Of a DNA stretch of 64,000 bases, positions 48,510 through 61,439 are shown piece by piece. Position 1 is the stretch's first letter; each line of letters opens with the position of its first letter. Source of the stretch: Pteria penguin (taxonomy: Eukaryota; Mollusca; Bivalvia; Pterioida; Pteriidae); NCBI GenBank assembly GCA_035048485.1, contig CM068584.1, positions 58,281,739-58,345,738 on the forward strand. Direction: 5' to 3'. The notes beneath the pieces were generated by a model. The model did no database searches. It worked only from the letters and a program-made list of their open reading frames with translations, and had not been told where the DNA came from. The position numbers and the translations under genes were made by a program.

Positions 48510-49420
48510 AAAAAAATCTTTGCAGTTGACCTTTACAGAAGGACAGTCTTTTGCTCCGTGACCGATGTTCTTACATAACTGACAAACTATCGTTTCACGC
48601 TTCGTAGGGACCTTGTTTCACTGTTTTGCTTGATGACCATGTTGTAAACAGAGCTGACAGTTTGCTGTGGCCACACATGAACCTGATCCGCTCCAGTTAC
48701 AGTTCCTTTTGATATGGCCCTGTCCACCAGAATTATAACATGAATTTGAACGTTGATTAGATATTTGCTTATTACTGGTACTAATAGCGGTTGTTCACAT
48801 AAGACAAACTTCTAGCTGCTCAATACGGTTTTCCAGTGATTTGATCAATTTATTGTCAGCCGATACATGAGACCGATAACCATATGATTCTCAAAGTTTT
48901 GCTGATGAAAGTGTCATATTGTTACTAGCGCGACCAAGGTATGCTAAATTATCAGTATATTCAAAAACTTGTTCACCATGTCAGATTTAGACTTTGCTAA
49001 ATGCCTACCACTCTGCACTACGATTGCAGGAAATTCCTCGATCAATTGTGTCGATAGTAGCTTCAGATTTTGATATGTGGACTCTTCGGTAAGCCTCTGA
49101 GGAGTATTACCATTGATACTACAATATTTGTCATAAAATATTTACACTAGTCATGACGGTATAATGTTATTATCCAACCCCTGAAACCACACAAGGGCAG
49201 GTCCTTATAGATTCAAATGGAAAGCAGCGATAGATTGAGGTGAATTCATATCAATGTTTGCTAAGAGAAGATATGATGTAAATTCGTGCATTAATTTTAC
49301 AGCACCTTCGTACATGTATCCTGAAAATTTAGGGATAAGCCATGTCATGGCTAGGGATGGACCCATGTTGAAGTGTAGCCATTGTGGTGTTTGACCTACA
49401 GACTGATGTATTGAGTCATG
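48510..49420 (-). pseudogene. Gag-like relic with CCHC zinc knuckles (LTR-retrotransposon type)
   Basis: The reverse strand shows SPQSIAAFHLNL and GPALVWFQGLDN (about 49245-49170), typical of Ty3/gypsy-type gag. LSTQLIEEFPAIVVQSGR follows (about 49050), then zinc-knuckle copies near 48735 (CYNSGGQGHIKRNC), 48660 (CQLCLQHGHQAKQ) and 48580 (CQLCKNIGHGAKDC). The first knuckle has Ser for one Cys and the second runs into a stop where the last Cys should be. Several other stops are present. No protease, RT or LTR is recognised next to it. Confidence 0.55.
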
Positions 49421-49924
49421 GCATGTGCTGGGTTCTGGGTTTTAGGAACGCAGGTTGGTATGGTCGGGGTCGATGGATACGAATACTATGAAGAAGGGTG
49501 ACGAACGTCCTCGTCTTCTTTCCCCATGTCAACAATGAAACTGTCATTTTAGTTTGTATTCTCCACCATGTTGTGATGAGACAAAACTCAGTAGATCAGT
49601 CAAAAACCTCATAAACATATTTTCACACAAAAATTATCCTCGCCTGGAGAGTTACAACGAAAGAGTTACCTTTCTTACAATACCACAACAATATCATGAA
49701 TATGTTGAGGAGTCTATGTATCACGAAAATGTTTCACTTAGACTGCATTTAAAGTGTATCTTATATCGCTTTCATGGAATACCCCCCCTTTTTTTTTTTC
49801 TATGGTGCACAGTGTGCATGCAAGGCCACGTACCTATCTGTAATCCGTCCCCAAAATAAATAGCTGTATTTGCAGTCGGTATACAGCATGCGTTACATTT
49901 CCCTGCATCTTGTACCTTCTGAAA

Positions 49925-50161
49925 TTCACAAAGGACATTTTGAATCACTTTTATTCAATTACTTTTGAACATATGTACGTGTGCTTTGTAAATTTGTCAA
50001 CGTTGAGCTACGAATGCGGTCTCCGACACAGCGAGATCCACTTCATGCACTTTCCTCTGTCGGACTTCAGCTTTGGAAAGGGGATAAACTTTACCCCCGA
50101 CTATCTTCTCAGGGTACCTGGAATCCGATTTACAGGTTCCATGAGCGCAACTTTTCACCAT
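49925..50161 (-). pseudogene. THAP zinc-finger domain relic
   Basis: From ATG 50161 the reverse strand begins MVKSCAHGTCKSDSRYPE, the usual THAP start with the C-x4-C pair. A shifted frame then gives VKFIPFPKLKSD and CMKWISLCRRPHS, stops at a TAG, and continues LNVDKFTKHTYICSK. The final C-x2-H lacks its His. THAP domains bind DNA and begin many host genes and Kolobok/P-type transposases. Confidence 0.6.
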
Positions 50162-51389
50162 ATTTGCGGTCACGTCGCGACGGCGCCAATTTGTCGACTT
50201 TTGTTCATCCTGTGGTCGGAGCTTAAGTGTGAACAAATGGAGCGATCTGATTGGCTAAGACGAACACACCTACAGACGTTGTAGAGCGGTGTATTGCAAA
50301 CATATCTTCACCAACCTAGCACTGTCCATTTCAAGTCAATGTATGAGAGTTTATATATAATAACCTAAATAGGTAATACTCTTGTGTGTTATTATCTAGT
50401 TACACCTCATATCATGAAACTAATATATGTGTAAATCATTATTACCCATGTTTACATGAAGCAACAATATGTGAACTCAATTTATGCACATCTACTCTGC
50501 TTCGTGTTTTATTTACTAGAATCAAAATGTTAAACACAGTATTTATTACACATAGTCCTCGAAACGTTTGTTTCTTACACAGCTGACCACTACGGGTTAG
50601 ATATCCACTTGTATTACACGGTATGTTATCAGTACAAGTCGGTGCTGCAGTGATATTAAAGGAGTGTCATGCGCAGTAGATTCGTTTGCAATCATTTTTT
50701 GGTTGTGTTTCCTTTTTCTGCAGCCACGACGAATCCTGGGACGGAAAGGAACTTTAGGTGGTAACGACTGAGATGATTCCCACTATACAGAGTACGTCTA
50801 CAGTTACGACGGTATCCTCCACTGTTAGTTCAGGCTCCATAGGAACGATTCCTGTAGTCAACAGATACTATGATATCGGATTCCTGCCCAATCTTGTTTT
50901 TGTTAGTTTTGATTCAAACTTTAACCTAATTCCTTATGTAGCGAAGATACGAGCTCCGTGTGTTTTTATAGTTGTCCTTCATTTTCGCCTTCATGTGTGC
51001 ATAGTTTTTAAGCACATCAAAAATTGGTCATGCTGGTAAATGTTTTGTCGTTCGGATTTTCCCTCCCATAACGAATTCTGCTGGGATACGTCCTCTGGCG
51101 GATATTGGTGTGCTACGACCTGCCATGAGAGCACTAAAGAAATCAGAAAATATTCGTCAATTTTTACACCACTCCCAGCCTCGCCATTTGATTGCGGGTA
51201 ATTGAAACCATGAGTAGCAAATGCCCGAAGGACGCAAATTGTGGTCCGTTACGACTCGCAAATGCAATAGGAATTCTCCACTTGCAAATGTGTTTTTAAG
51301 CTTGCCGATAACAGTGGGAGATATGGTATTTTATATGCGTAAAAATGATTTTCTATCCATTTCTTTTTTGCAGTGGGAACGTTGATCCC
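50162..51389. other. No supported gene
   Basis: The plus-strand Thr/Ser-rich open stretch 50758-51039 follows a possible TTTCTGCAG acceptor at about 50722 but has no family signal. Confidence 0.45.
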
Positions 51390-51400
51390 TTAAAGAATGG

Positions 51401-51675
51401 TTGATTGATTGATTATTGTTTTACGTCACTCCACGATTATTTCACGTATATGGTGACGGCATCTGCCTGGTGCATTGCATACAAATTTAGACCTTTTCAA
51501 CAGACCTACCCGAAGCAGTGAGGGATCTTTTACGTGCCACGCCTACCGTGACACGGGACCTCGGTTTTTACTGTCTCATCCGAAAGGCAGAACACCGGTA
51601 TGCCCCGGACGGAAGTCGAACCCGCGACCTCTCGATCACAAGCCGAGCACCTTATCCACTAGGCCACACCGGCTT
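51401..51675 (-). mobile_element. Bivalve tRNA-derived SINE with 11-bp target-site duplication
   Basis: Same family as the copy at 23591-23865, from the GGCCTAGTGGATAAGG head to the GTGACGTAAAACAATAATC tail. TTAAAGAATGG flanks it at 51390-51400 and 51676-51686. Confidence 0.9.
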
Positions 51676-51919
51676 TTAAAGAATGGTGTGTTCCCGATTC
51701 GCATTTTAGTTCGCATTAACATCTACCGTAATTAGAGGTGAAAGGAGCCCTCCCAAGGGGGTATTACTGTCCTAAGTATGGCATACGTAGCTTTAATAGC
51801 CCATTTCGTCATATATTTTTTCGTTTCCGTAAAAGAGCCAGATTGTGAAAAATAAATTCCAAGATAGTTGAATTTGTTTACAATTTCCAGTTGTTTTCCA
51901 TCATAGTAAAACGTAGAAT

Positions 51920-54230
51920 TTAGGGTAATTTCCCTTTAGTAAAAATCGTAATTTTGGTTTTATCAATATTGACCTCTAGTTTCAAACCATTACAATATAA
52001 TAAAAAGCAATCAAGTTGATAGTGTAACCCTTCTTTTGACTCTGAAAACAAAACTGTATCATCTGCATAAAGTATAAGCATCATTTTTATCATAATTTTC
52101 AATTCGTGTTCAATAGCATCAGATATAGTGGTGGGACCATTTGCATTATGTGCGGATAAAAACGTGTCAAGGTCATTTAAAAAGAATGACGACAAGTTTT
52201 CACCTTGTCTGACACCAAGATTACAAGGGAAGTATTCTGAAAATTCATTATTTACCGGTATTCTTGACTTACTCCCCTTATACATATTAGTAATAATATT
52301 AAAACATTTACCTGCAATACCATTATGTAAAAGTTTTTGCCAGAGGCCAATTCGCCAAACATTATCAAATGCGGCTTTGAAGTCTATAAAAGCACAATGT
52401 AATATTTTTGTGAGTTTTTATGAAAGTTCAATTAGACAGTGTAGCACAAACATGTTATCTACGGTTGAATATACCGCTCTAAAACCAGCCTGATTTTCAC
52501 ACAATAATTCAATTTGTTTTGCATATTCATTATGGCGATTAGATATAACAGATGTAAAAAGCTTACCCATACAACTGAGTAAAGTTATAGGTCTATAGTT
52601 TTTTTGTGATGATGTTACACCTTTGTTTTTGTATCTAGGTAATATATTACCATTAAGCCAAGCTTCTGGTAATATTCCAGTGTTAAAAAAGATATTAAAT
52701 AAGTTAATATAAGTAGGAAGCATAATATGTACACTTGATTATAAATACTCATTAATAATTTCATCACCCCCACTAGCTTTATTTACATTGAGAGATGAGG
52801 TTGCGTTTTTGATCTCACCCATGATGTGATCATCAAGATTATTTTGATGTATAAAATAATTTGTGGCATGGGATTCTAAATCAAGATCGAATTCATTGTC
52901 TTCATGTATATCACCAGAATTTGCTTTTTTTAAATATAAAAAAAAAATCATTTACATTAATTTCACATTTTCGAGGCTCTGATTTCTGATTAATAATTTT
53001 CCAGTATTTTTTAGGGTTTGATGATCTTAGATTATTTACCCTTTCTATCATGGATGTTTTGTGATTTTTAATGTGGTGTTGCTAGTTGATCTTTAAATAA
53101 TCTAGAGCCATATTTTTATACAATGTTTTATCCCTTCTATATTGTTTACGTGCAATAAAGCAATCTCTTGTGTACCATTCCTTTGACTTTTTGTTATGTT
53201 TTGTTTTCTTTCCATTATTCCATTAGCTATTTTTGTTCCAAAAGTTTCTTTTGCTGAATTTAGAAGTATATTTGCAGTTTGTTCATATAAACAATCTCAT
53301 TTTTATTTACATCCATATTCTCAAGGTATGCATTCAATACACTAAGATTATCTTCATCAATATTATCACAGAACATTGAAGCACAATTCTTATCCCATTT
53401 GTTAATTTTCTCTGTGCAAATATTTTCATTTTCACAATTGATATTTATATTGTTGTGGACATGACGTTGGTGAAACACAACTGATAATGGTAAATGAATA
53501 TCTGAGTACAATTTACTAAAGTTTTGAACAGAAAATTCACTAATAAAATTAAATAATTTAGCAGAACAGATTATAAAATCTACAGTGCTAGATCGTATAG
53601 TTGTGTATTGACCATTATCAAGTCTACCATTCAATAAATATAGGTTGTTTGATTTACATAGCTTCAACAAGTGATTCCCATAATTATTCTTTACAAAATC
53701 TTGACAAGTTCTTTTACGTTATATTTCATGAAAAGATAAATCTTCTGATAAAATAAATCATCAGAGTCGAAGACTCTAGCATTTAGATCACCTAAAATGC
53801 AAACATGTTCAGATTGTAATGTTAAACTCAAAAGTTCCTGTCAATTTCACTAAAAGCTTCCCTATTACTATAAATGGCGCGCTCGGGAGGGATATACACA
53901 GCACCAAAAAGGATATCATTATCACATTTTAATACATTACCTTGCAGCTTGAACCATGGTATATATTTACTTTCACTTACTATTTGCGTTATATATGTTT
54001 TTAGGTTTTCCCTGTATCCAAAAATAACACCACCTGAACGAGTTCTTGCATAGTGAAATCTATTTTTAGAATGAAACATCTAACTCAATAACATCTAGAT
54101 CGTCAGTTTTGGTTTCTGAAAAGCATACAATATCATATGTTGAAACAAATGATTGGAATTCAGGATAATTTAGCCGGTTTTTTCAGTCCACATACATTTA
54201 AACAGGTTTAAACCCTCAGAGTTTTTTTTT
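51920..54230 (-). pseudogene. Non-LTR retrotransposon ORF2: endonuclease and reverse transcriptase pieces
   Basis: Downstream of ORF1 on the reverse strand, endonuclease blocks appear: RTRSGGVIFGYRENL and LFGAVYIPPERAIYS (54079-53828), then STVDFIICSAKLF and LYSDIHLPLSVVF (53670-53260). RT blocks follow: KASGGDEIINEYL (52775), KNYRPITLLSCMGKLFTSVI and ENQAGFR (52620-52480), GVRQGENLSSFFLNDL (52215), and the catalytic ILYADDTVLFSES (about 52060). Stops and frameshifts separate the blocks. The domain order is that of an apurinic-endonuclease non-LTR element; I do not assign a clade. Confidence 0.75.
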
Positions 54231-54349
54231 ATAGAAATATTTGAAATGTTAGTTTCGGTCGATGTATTTTTTGATTGCCCGGAGTCACTTTGATTAGAGT
54301 CATGAGTAGCGGACACTTCATTTAATACGTTCCCTCCATGACTGTCCTG

Positions 54350-55528
54350 CCTTCTATGTCCTGTATGATTTCCTCTAGATCTGCCTCCTCTGCGTTCTTT
54401 GTTAGAGCCATGGGCGTGGTTTTGCCAAGGTGTGAAGGTCGGGGAGAGCGGTCTAGTGTTAGCTGAGGAATAAACTTTTTTTTAATAACTTTTTCCCCTT
54501 CAATATATAATTTGTCGTATACTATTTTAGCACGTTTGTTCTCTCGTTTTGCTGCCTTAAGGTACGGATATAGTTGGGTTTTTTTTCGTTTACTTCTTTT
54601 GGGAATTGTTCATTCACTCCGCACTACTTGTTTGTTTCGCCTTTTGATGCTGTAAATGCGGCAACGCGCACACTCTCCCTATCCTTGTAACTAACGAACT
54701 TTGCCACAATCGCTCGGGTTTTTTTCCGTTTGCTTTCTTTCCCATTCTGTGAACTAGATGAATTTTTTTCTTTTTCTATTTTCATGTTTTCTTTTATGAA
54801 TAATTGTAGTTTTTCTTCACAGTTTTCAGCAGGTGTTTCCTCTATCGCATAGAAAATCAGATTGTCCCTCATGCCTCTTGCCTGTAGATCGATGTGAAGG
54901 TCATTTAAGTCTGACACCTGTGATATCAACTCATGTAGCTCGTGTATTAGATTCTTGTTTTCTATTTCTAAACTTTCGGAATGTTTTCCTATGCCCTGAG
55001 TTGCGTTTTTATTTCTTTTGTTGACTGTTCACTTTCGTATACCTTTTCACTTTAACGCTTTCTTCTATATCACCAATTTTGTTTAGTTCCACTACATCTT
55101 TAGTCACCGATTTCGTATTTTTCTCAAAATTAATAATTTTTTATTCAACTGTGTCCAGTTTTTTGTTAGTTTCTCACACATTAAACACATTTTTGTTCTA
55201 TAATGGCGATCTTAGTAGCATAATCAAATTGTTGTATTGAAAACACAGTTTGAGCCATAGCTGTGAAACCTACTGGCGATATGCTATAGCTCATCAATGG
55301 TATTTGATATGTGGAGTTTTGATTTTGCTGACCATTATTCGTGGCTGGGGTAGAATAACAAACACCCTGTACTCCTTGAGTATGTTGCGATTTATCATTC
55401 ATACTGTCCCGAGAATTTAAATCACGAGATGTATTTAAACTATGTATGGTGACTTTATTGTGATTACCTTTGTCATCGCTCACGTTCACTCCTTTTTTCC
55501 GTTTAAGTCCATTTTTCTGCCTTTTCAC
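54350..55528 (-). pseudogene. Non-LTR retrotransposon ORF1 (L1 ORF1p-like)
   Basis: From 55528 a basic, Asn/Gln-rich N-terminus is followed (54929-54624) by LQARGMRDNLIFYAIEE, then RAIVAKFVSYKDRESVR. These are the RNA-recognition and C-terminal blocks of L1 ORF1p-like (Transposase_22) proteins. An Arg/Gly-rich basic tail lies near 54380. Frame breaks occur between 55181 and 54929 and after 54624. It lies directly upstream of the endonuclease, as expected for ORF1. Confidence 0.6.
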
Positions 55529-55559
55529 ACTTTTTACGGTGCTTAGGATTCATGTAAAT

Positions 55560-56984
55560 AATTCCTGTATTATTATTCACAAAAGGAAGCAACTTGATAT
55601 ATTTTAAACAATTTTCTTGGAGCCACAATTTTCACGATCGGCTATATTCGCGCATGCGCACCTCTGCATAACTAGTTCATATTAAATTATTGGTAATTAA
55701 ACATGCCAGCAAAAGAAGCAAATGAACTTGTATTTTCTATTATATTCTAAAGATAATAACAGTTGATTAATTATAAGTGATACTTGAAATACCCTGGAAT
55801 GTATTCAAACAAGATAAAGGTAAAGTGTAATTCCAATGGACTGATCATTGTAATAAGATCCTTGGAGATATTTTAACACACAATTTTATCACTATGTCAC
55901 TTATTGCTTATTTCGTTGTTTCCCCATTCAAGTTTCGGGGTTTTTTAAAGTATTTTCTTCTGCAATAGCACACTGCTTCTGTCACAGCTTTCGTGAATTT
56001 AAATTTTGCTAGCATTTCAAATCCATGCCGATAACACCATATTGTAACAAATGCTGCAAAAACAAATTACAAATATGCCTATAAGAATTGAATACTTAAT
56101 TCATCTAATAATTTGTTACTTCAATAATGAAACATTAACATAAACCATTCTTATTACTGTTTAATAAAATATTGATTGTGTATGTATTGTATGAAAATCA
56201 TATTTTAAGATGAAAGGAAGAATTTACAAATTAATGATTCATGGATATAGTTCATTAGGTTATTACCTTTTATAGCTTCTATTATTTCTTTATTTAGAGG
56301 GGGCCGAGATTCTTGGTTGTTGTCTAGTTTGTTCTGTACTATTAAAAGTACCCCGTGATGCAGCTATTTCCTAAAGCTTCATTATAAGGGCAAAGCCCTT
56401 GTCTGTTGCCTTCGATGCCTTCTCACAAGCTAGTTTACGGTCATATCTTTTAATCATTACATTGTGACCCTCAATCTAACTATTGTAATATACATTACTG
56501 TTCATTACCTAGTTCAAGTATATGATCCTTTTCTGAATCTAATTCCGAGTGTAACATTTTTCGAAAAAGAAATTTGTATCAGTTAACATGTTGAATTGAA
56601 ACGTTAACATTGTGTGTATTAAATCAAGCTATGAAATGTGAAACTGATGCTCCAAACACACACACAACTTCACAACCACACATAACCTCTCACGCGCATG
56701 ATAGCAAACGTAATCATAACAAGAGTGTCAGTAACGCTGATGGATGCTCCCCGAATGGCAACTATAATACAGGAAATTGATGACTTAATTCATATACAAC
56801 AAATTAGTAATCCTGATGGATGCTCCAAGAAGCACAGCAATAATGAAGGAAATAAATGACTCAATATATACGAAATCATTGTATCAATTGATGACGGTTT
56901 CAAATCTCAATATATCATATGGATATCAAATTCAGTCAACTGAGAAAGTTTAACCTTGATTAGTTGTGAAATAAAACTTTCTAT
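55560..56984. other. No supported gene
   Basis: AT-rich sequence without coding motifs. A possible diverged tandem pair is seen near 56735-56860 (TGATGGATGCTCC twice). Confidence 0.5.
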
Positions 56985-57650
56985 TGTGACCTTGACCTTC
57001 AAGAAATAACCGTGAGTGACCTTTGTCCAAAAGTCCCTAACCCAAATCACATTATTGGTGAAGTTTGATAAAATTCTGATGAAAGGTGTAGGAGATTTAA
57101 GTATTTCATGGCACTTTGTCATACTTAATAAGTGACCTTGACCCTTTTCAAAGCCCTAACCTAAATAATATTTTGGTGAAGTATGATCAAATTCTAATCA
57201 AAGGAAGCCGGTGTGGCCTAGTGGATAAGGTGCTCGGCTCGTGATCGAGAGGTCGCGGGTTCGACTCCCGCCCGGGGCACACCTGTGTTCTGTCTTTCGG
57301 ATGAGACAGTAAAAACCGAGGTCCCGTGTCACGGTAGGCGTGGCACGTAAAAGATCCCTCACTGCTTCGGATGGGTCCGTTGCAAAGGTCTAAATTTGTA
57401 TGCAATGCATCAGGCAGATGCCGTCACCATATACGTGAAATAATCGTGGAGTGACGTAAAACAATAATCAAACAAACAAACAAACTAATCAAAGGTGTAG
57501 GAGATATACATACTTTATGGTATTGAAGTTATAGTTAAGTCAGAAATGACCTTAGTGACCTTTGTCCCAAGGCCCTCAACCTATATAATATTTTGTTGAA
57601 GTATGATCAAATTTTGATGAAAGGTATAGGAGGTATGAGATCGGATGGAC
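56985..57650. repeat. Three diverged units of a ~130-bp repeat, split by a SINE
   Basis: Each unit has GTGACCTTTGTCC or a variant, then CCCTAACC, AATATTTTGGTGAAGTATGATCAAATT and GATGAAAGGTGTAGGAG. Units are near 57010, 57130 and 57550; the second is interrupted by the SINE at 57205-57484. Confidence 0.7.
57205..57484 (+). mobile_element. Bivalve tRNA-derived SINE, complete, 11-bp target-site duplication
   Basis: The best copy in the window. It has a tRNA-like head with A box TGGCCTAGTGG and B box GGTTCGACTCC, the conserved body, and the GTGAAATAATCGTGG tail with an AAACAAACAAAC end. CTAATCAAAGG flanks it at 57194-57204 and 57485-57495. Confidence 0.92.
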
Positions 57651-57849
57651 AGAAACATGGACACGAAAGCGACTATATATGCTCATCCGAAAGTTTTCGG
57701 GAGCATAATAAATTCTTTGTTCTGAATTGTCCTTCTTCAATTATCATGATAAGAGTGTATTCAGTGCTTGAAGACTTTGAAAGAACTGTTTATGTATTTT
57801 TTTTTTCATTTCAATGATAGATTTTGAATCTAAATAAAGCCAAGGCAAA

Positions 57850-60545
57850 TACCTTATCTTGTGGTTTTTTCTTTCTGTCTTTTTGCCTGCCCTTTGACAG
57901 GTCCGCAGCACATGATACTGTTTGATTGTTCTGGTGAAGGAAAAAATTGACTGAGATCCTGCAGATTGGGGTGCAGCAGGTTTAAGACTGAATGACTGAA
58001 TGTAGTAGAATATTGATTTTCTGACCTAGATGACTGGGAAGTTGGCATTGATGGATCCTGCATTTGAACTGTAGCTGAGGTAGATTTATTTTCCAAAAAT
58101 CTGGAATTGTAGCGAAACCATCCTTGAGTTTCATAAGGCTGGGGTATGGTATAGTTTAAGAACATACCTGGGTTACCTGCAGCCTGGAGTAACACACAAT
58201 TGCACAACACATTAAGTTTATCCCGGATTTACAATTCAACCCCCTTTTGTACATTTCAGCGTTTTCTTACAATTATGAAAAATGATTTTACATTGAATTC
58301 CAATTGAATAGAGGTCTCCAAAACAGATGCTAAGAGTAATAGTTTTTGTAAACAGAAACGTAAAAGAGTTCCTTTAAAGAACGTGAATGTATTTGGAGTG
58401 GTCACTTTAATTTTGAGAAGCAATTTTATATGACTTACTGGACATGTATTAGCAGTAACATCAATTAATCTCGGGATTTTGTATAACACTCTGCCCCTCT
58501 CCTCCCGTGCAAAGTTAGAGATTTAAATTTGGCTAAAACTTGAGCTCAAACAACAAAAAACAACAAAAATCCTGTTTTGTTGAGAAAAAATTGGTTTAGA
58601 GTTACACAAATCCAGGTTTACTTCAGACTGTTGCAGGACTTTTGCGACGGGTGTTACGGGTTTATCTCAGACTTTTGTAGGACTTACGACGGGTGTTGCA
58701 TGCAACCAGGGGACGCTTACTCCTCCCGGGCACCTGGTCTCGCCTCGATTTGAATGGGGTTCGCATTTGTCTGAATATGACACTAATCACGATATTGTCC
58801 CCTTTATTCATGGACTATGAGATATGGTTAACTCTTCGGTACTTCTTCGTTTTTTTTTTACTATTTGATAATTTCAAGTTATGGTATCTGTGAGGAGTGT
58901 GTGAGCGGGAGGAGTGTTTTAAGGGGAAAAATAAAATAACTAGAGCTATAACACATTGCTTATATGTGAAGCGTCATGTAAATAATGGATAAGATCAATT
59001 TTCTTAATTGTTGAGTTGAACCAGAACGCTTCATTTGGGATCTCCTTGGCAACTGAGGAATGGTATGATCAGAGGTGTCACGCATCACTGTCTGGTTATG
59101 GTCTGGTTCTGGAGATACTGGATCATAGTCAGGCTGATATATTGTTGAGTGGATGTTTATCCTAATAGAATAACAGAAACATGATCCATATATTAATCAA
59201 TTCTCATTACAAATTACTTTTATTTGAACGAAACTAAACGATAAAGATCAAGGGTACTCAGTTTATATTGCCTCACCTGTTCAGTCCTTTCAGTATGTTC
59301 TGGTTCTAAATTTTCGATCTGCAAGAGACGCACTTATTTAAATCATAAGGAAGCATTTATTTAATTTAAACAGGATCTCGCTGTAAGATATATTGATTTG
59401 AAACTTCACCCATGTATCATCCATGCATCCTAAGGTCCTGGTTCACTAGAGGTATTAAAGCCTTTATGTGTCTGATAACCGTTGAATTGGGTTCTGGAGA
59501 AATAGATCAGATACATTAATGAATTAAGAAGACGGTGTGGCCTTGTGGATAAGGTGATCGAGAAGTCCCAGGTTCGACTCCCGCCCTGGGCACACCGGTG
59601 TTCTGTCTTTCGGATGAGACAGTAAAACCGAGGTTCCGTGTCATGGTAGGCGTGGCACGTAAAAGATTCCTCACTGCTTCGGGTGGGTCCGTTGCAAAGG
59701 TCGAAATTTGTGTGCAATGCATCAGGCAGACGCCGTCACCATATACGTGAAATAATCGTGGATTGACGTAAAACAATTGTCAATTAATGAATTAAGAAGC
59801 ACTGATAAAGCACTGGTGACATTTACTTGTTTAATTTTAAAGCTACTCCTTCCAAATAAGTTCAATCTTAAAGTTACTATTTCTTCGATCTCGATTCCAA
59901 TAATTACAAATGGGGATGATGTTGTAATAAGATGTACACACAGCTAAATGTGAATAAACAAAAGGTTTCATAATTTTAGATATTGAGTGCAAAAAGCCCT
60001 GGATTATGGACTGATCAGGCATGCCAGTCTGGCATAAAACGATATTCATTCAAAGATAAACATCAGTATCATACTTTTAAAATGAGAATTAAACGTTTCA
60101 ATACTTTCATTCTTTCCTTGTGGAATGTATTAATTGCATAGATGTGTGGAAAGTTGAACACAGGAAAAAAGTACTGAAATCAAGCATAACAAATGTTTTA
60201 ATATCAGTATGAAGTAAACATTTGTACAAAAAAAATCAATTAGATTTTTAAAATCGTACCTGGAAAATTTCATTTTCCTTGGCAAACATCCAAATTTTCT
60301 GTAAGTGAGGCATCATACCTCTCATTGCCATCACATAACTGGTCCAATATTTCACAAGAGTCCTGGTTACCTGTCGCTTGCTTCCGCTTTTTGTGGCTGC
60401 TTGGTCCATCTTCAAATGTAAGGCCGTCAGTTGTTAACTCTTTCGAATTTTGCTCTTTAAGCGTCTTCTTTTCATCGACCAAGCATAGAACATCTTTCTT
60501 CCCCTTTTCTGCTTTCTTCTTTTCTTTAACCCAGTTTCGTTTTCA
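57850..60545 (-). CDS. Candidate multi-exon gene of unknown function
   Basis: Several reverse-strand segments have splice-like borders. 60540-60262 is Lys/Glu-rich, contains SSHKKRKQA, and meets a TTTCCAG|GTACG donor. 59322-59281 encodes 14 codons between TTGCAG and CAG|GTGAGG. A Pro/Asp-rich segment at about 59140-58981 follows ATATATCAG, and a Ser/Gln-rich one at 58210-57854 is about 100 codons. I could not connect all of them in phase and found no ATG for the first. They could be host-gene exons or chance. Confidence 0.22.
59532..59782 (+). mobile_element. Bivalve tRNA-derived SINE, head-deleted, 17-bp target-site duplication
   Basis: Same family, but the tRNA-like head lacks about 13 bases of the anticodon-side region relative to the copy at 57205. 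ATTAATGAATTAAGAAG flanks it at 59515-59531 and 59783-59799. Confidence 0.9.
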
Positions 60546-61394
60546 TGCTACATACGTTCTTTGAAAATGTCTTTCTATGCAATATATAGTCATTGTTTAG
60601 CAGAGGTATTAGTAAACAGTAAGATGATATGTTATATGATATGCATAATTCACTCTAAAGCGGTGTGTAAAAACTAGTCAGATAAATTCTAGAGAAATTG
60701 ATTTCGGAAATCAAAAAATCTATAAATGGAAACGGTCTCATCAATGTCCATACCGAATCAAAAACTTTGTAGTATATATTTTTATAATTATGAATATAGA
60801 AATCGTATGTAAAACCAACCTACTTAATTCTAGGGAAAATGGCTACTTGTTTCCTTTAACTTAAACATGAAAACACTCTAATCACCTCCCAAAATTACAT
60901 TTGAGTTTCACATAAATCAAATAGTTGCATTTCGAGTGCATATCTCAACATGTAAATGTACTTTAAAAGAAAACTTTGATGCAATGAATGTGATTTAAGA
61001 AAAACCATAACAATTGTGAAAGATTTTATAACCTGATGCACTAAACATATACACTATTTTAAAGAAGGTTAGGCTCAGATTCATCCCGGGGAATATCGAA
61101 CAGTCCGTCCACATCTTGTTTCCGTAGGTGTTTTGATAGCGATTTCAAGAGAAAAGACTGTCCAACCTTATCCCAACTTAGTATTTGACGAGGGTGGATA
61201 CCATATGTATATGAAATCCCCTATTGCATAACTCTTATTTTCAAACGCCTATCACAGTATGTCCTTTGTCTGATAGCATGGTATCCTCAATTTTGATGTA
61301 CTGTATCAAACGCCTTATGTATGTTTTCTTTTGACAACTTGATATTACATAACAACTAATATCTAAACGTCTCTGTCAGGAGGCAAGTAAGCCA

Positions 61395-61432
61395 GCATGT
61401 GACGTTAAACAAAAATCAATCAATCAATCAAG
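61395..61432 (+). mobile_element. SINE tail remnant
   Basis: Only GTGACGTTAAACAAAAATCAATC and its CAAT-repeat end remain. Confidence 0.5.
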
Positions 61433-61439
61433 AGGCAAA

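Noticed and set aside
57207..57280. Possible tRNA gene (cloverleaf-like with A and B boxes)
   Set aside because: It is followed by the conserved SINE body and tail inside a target-site duplication; the same head recurs in three other copies.
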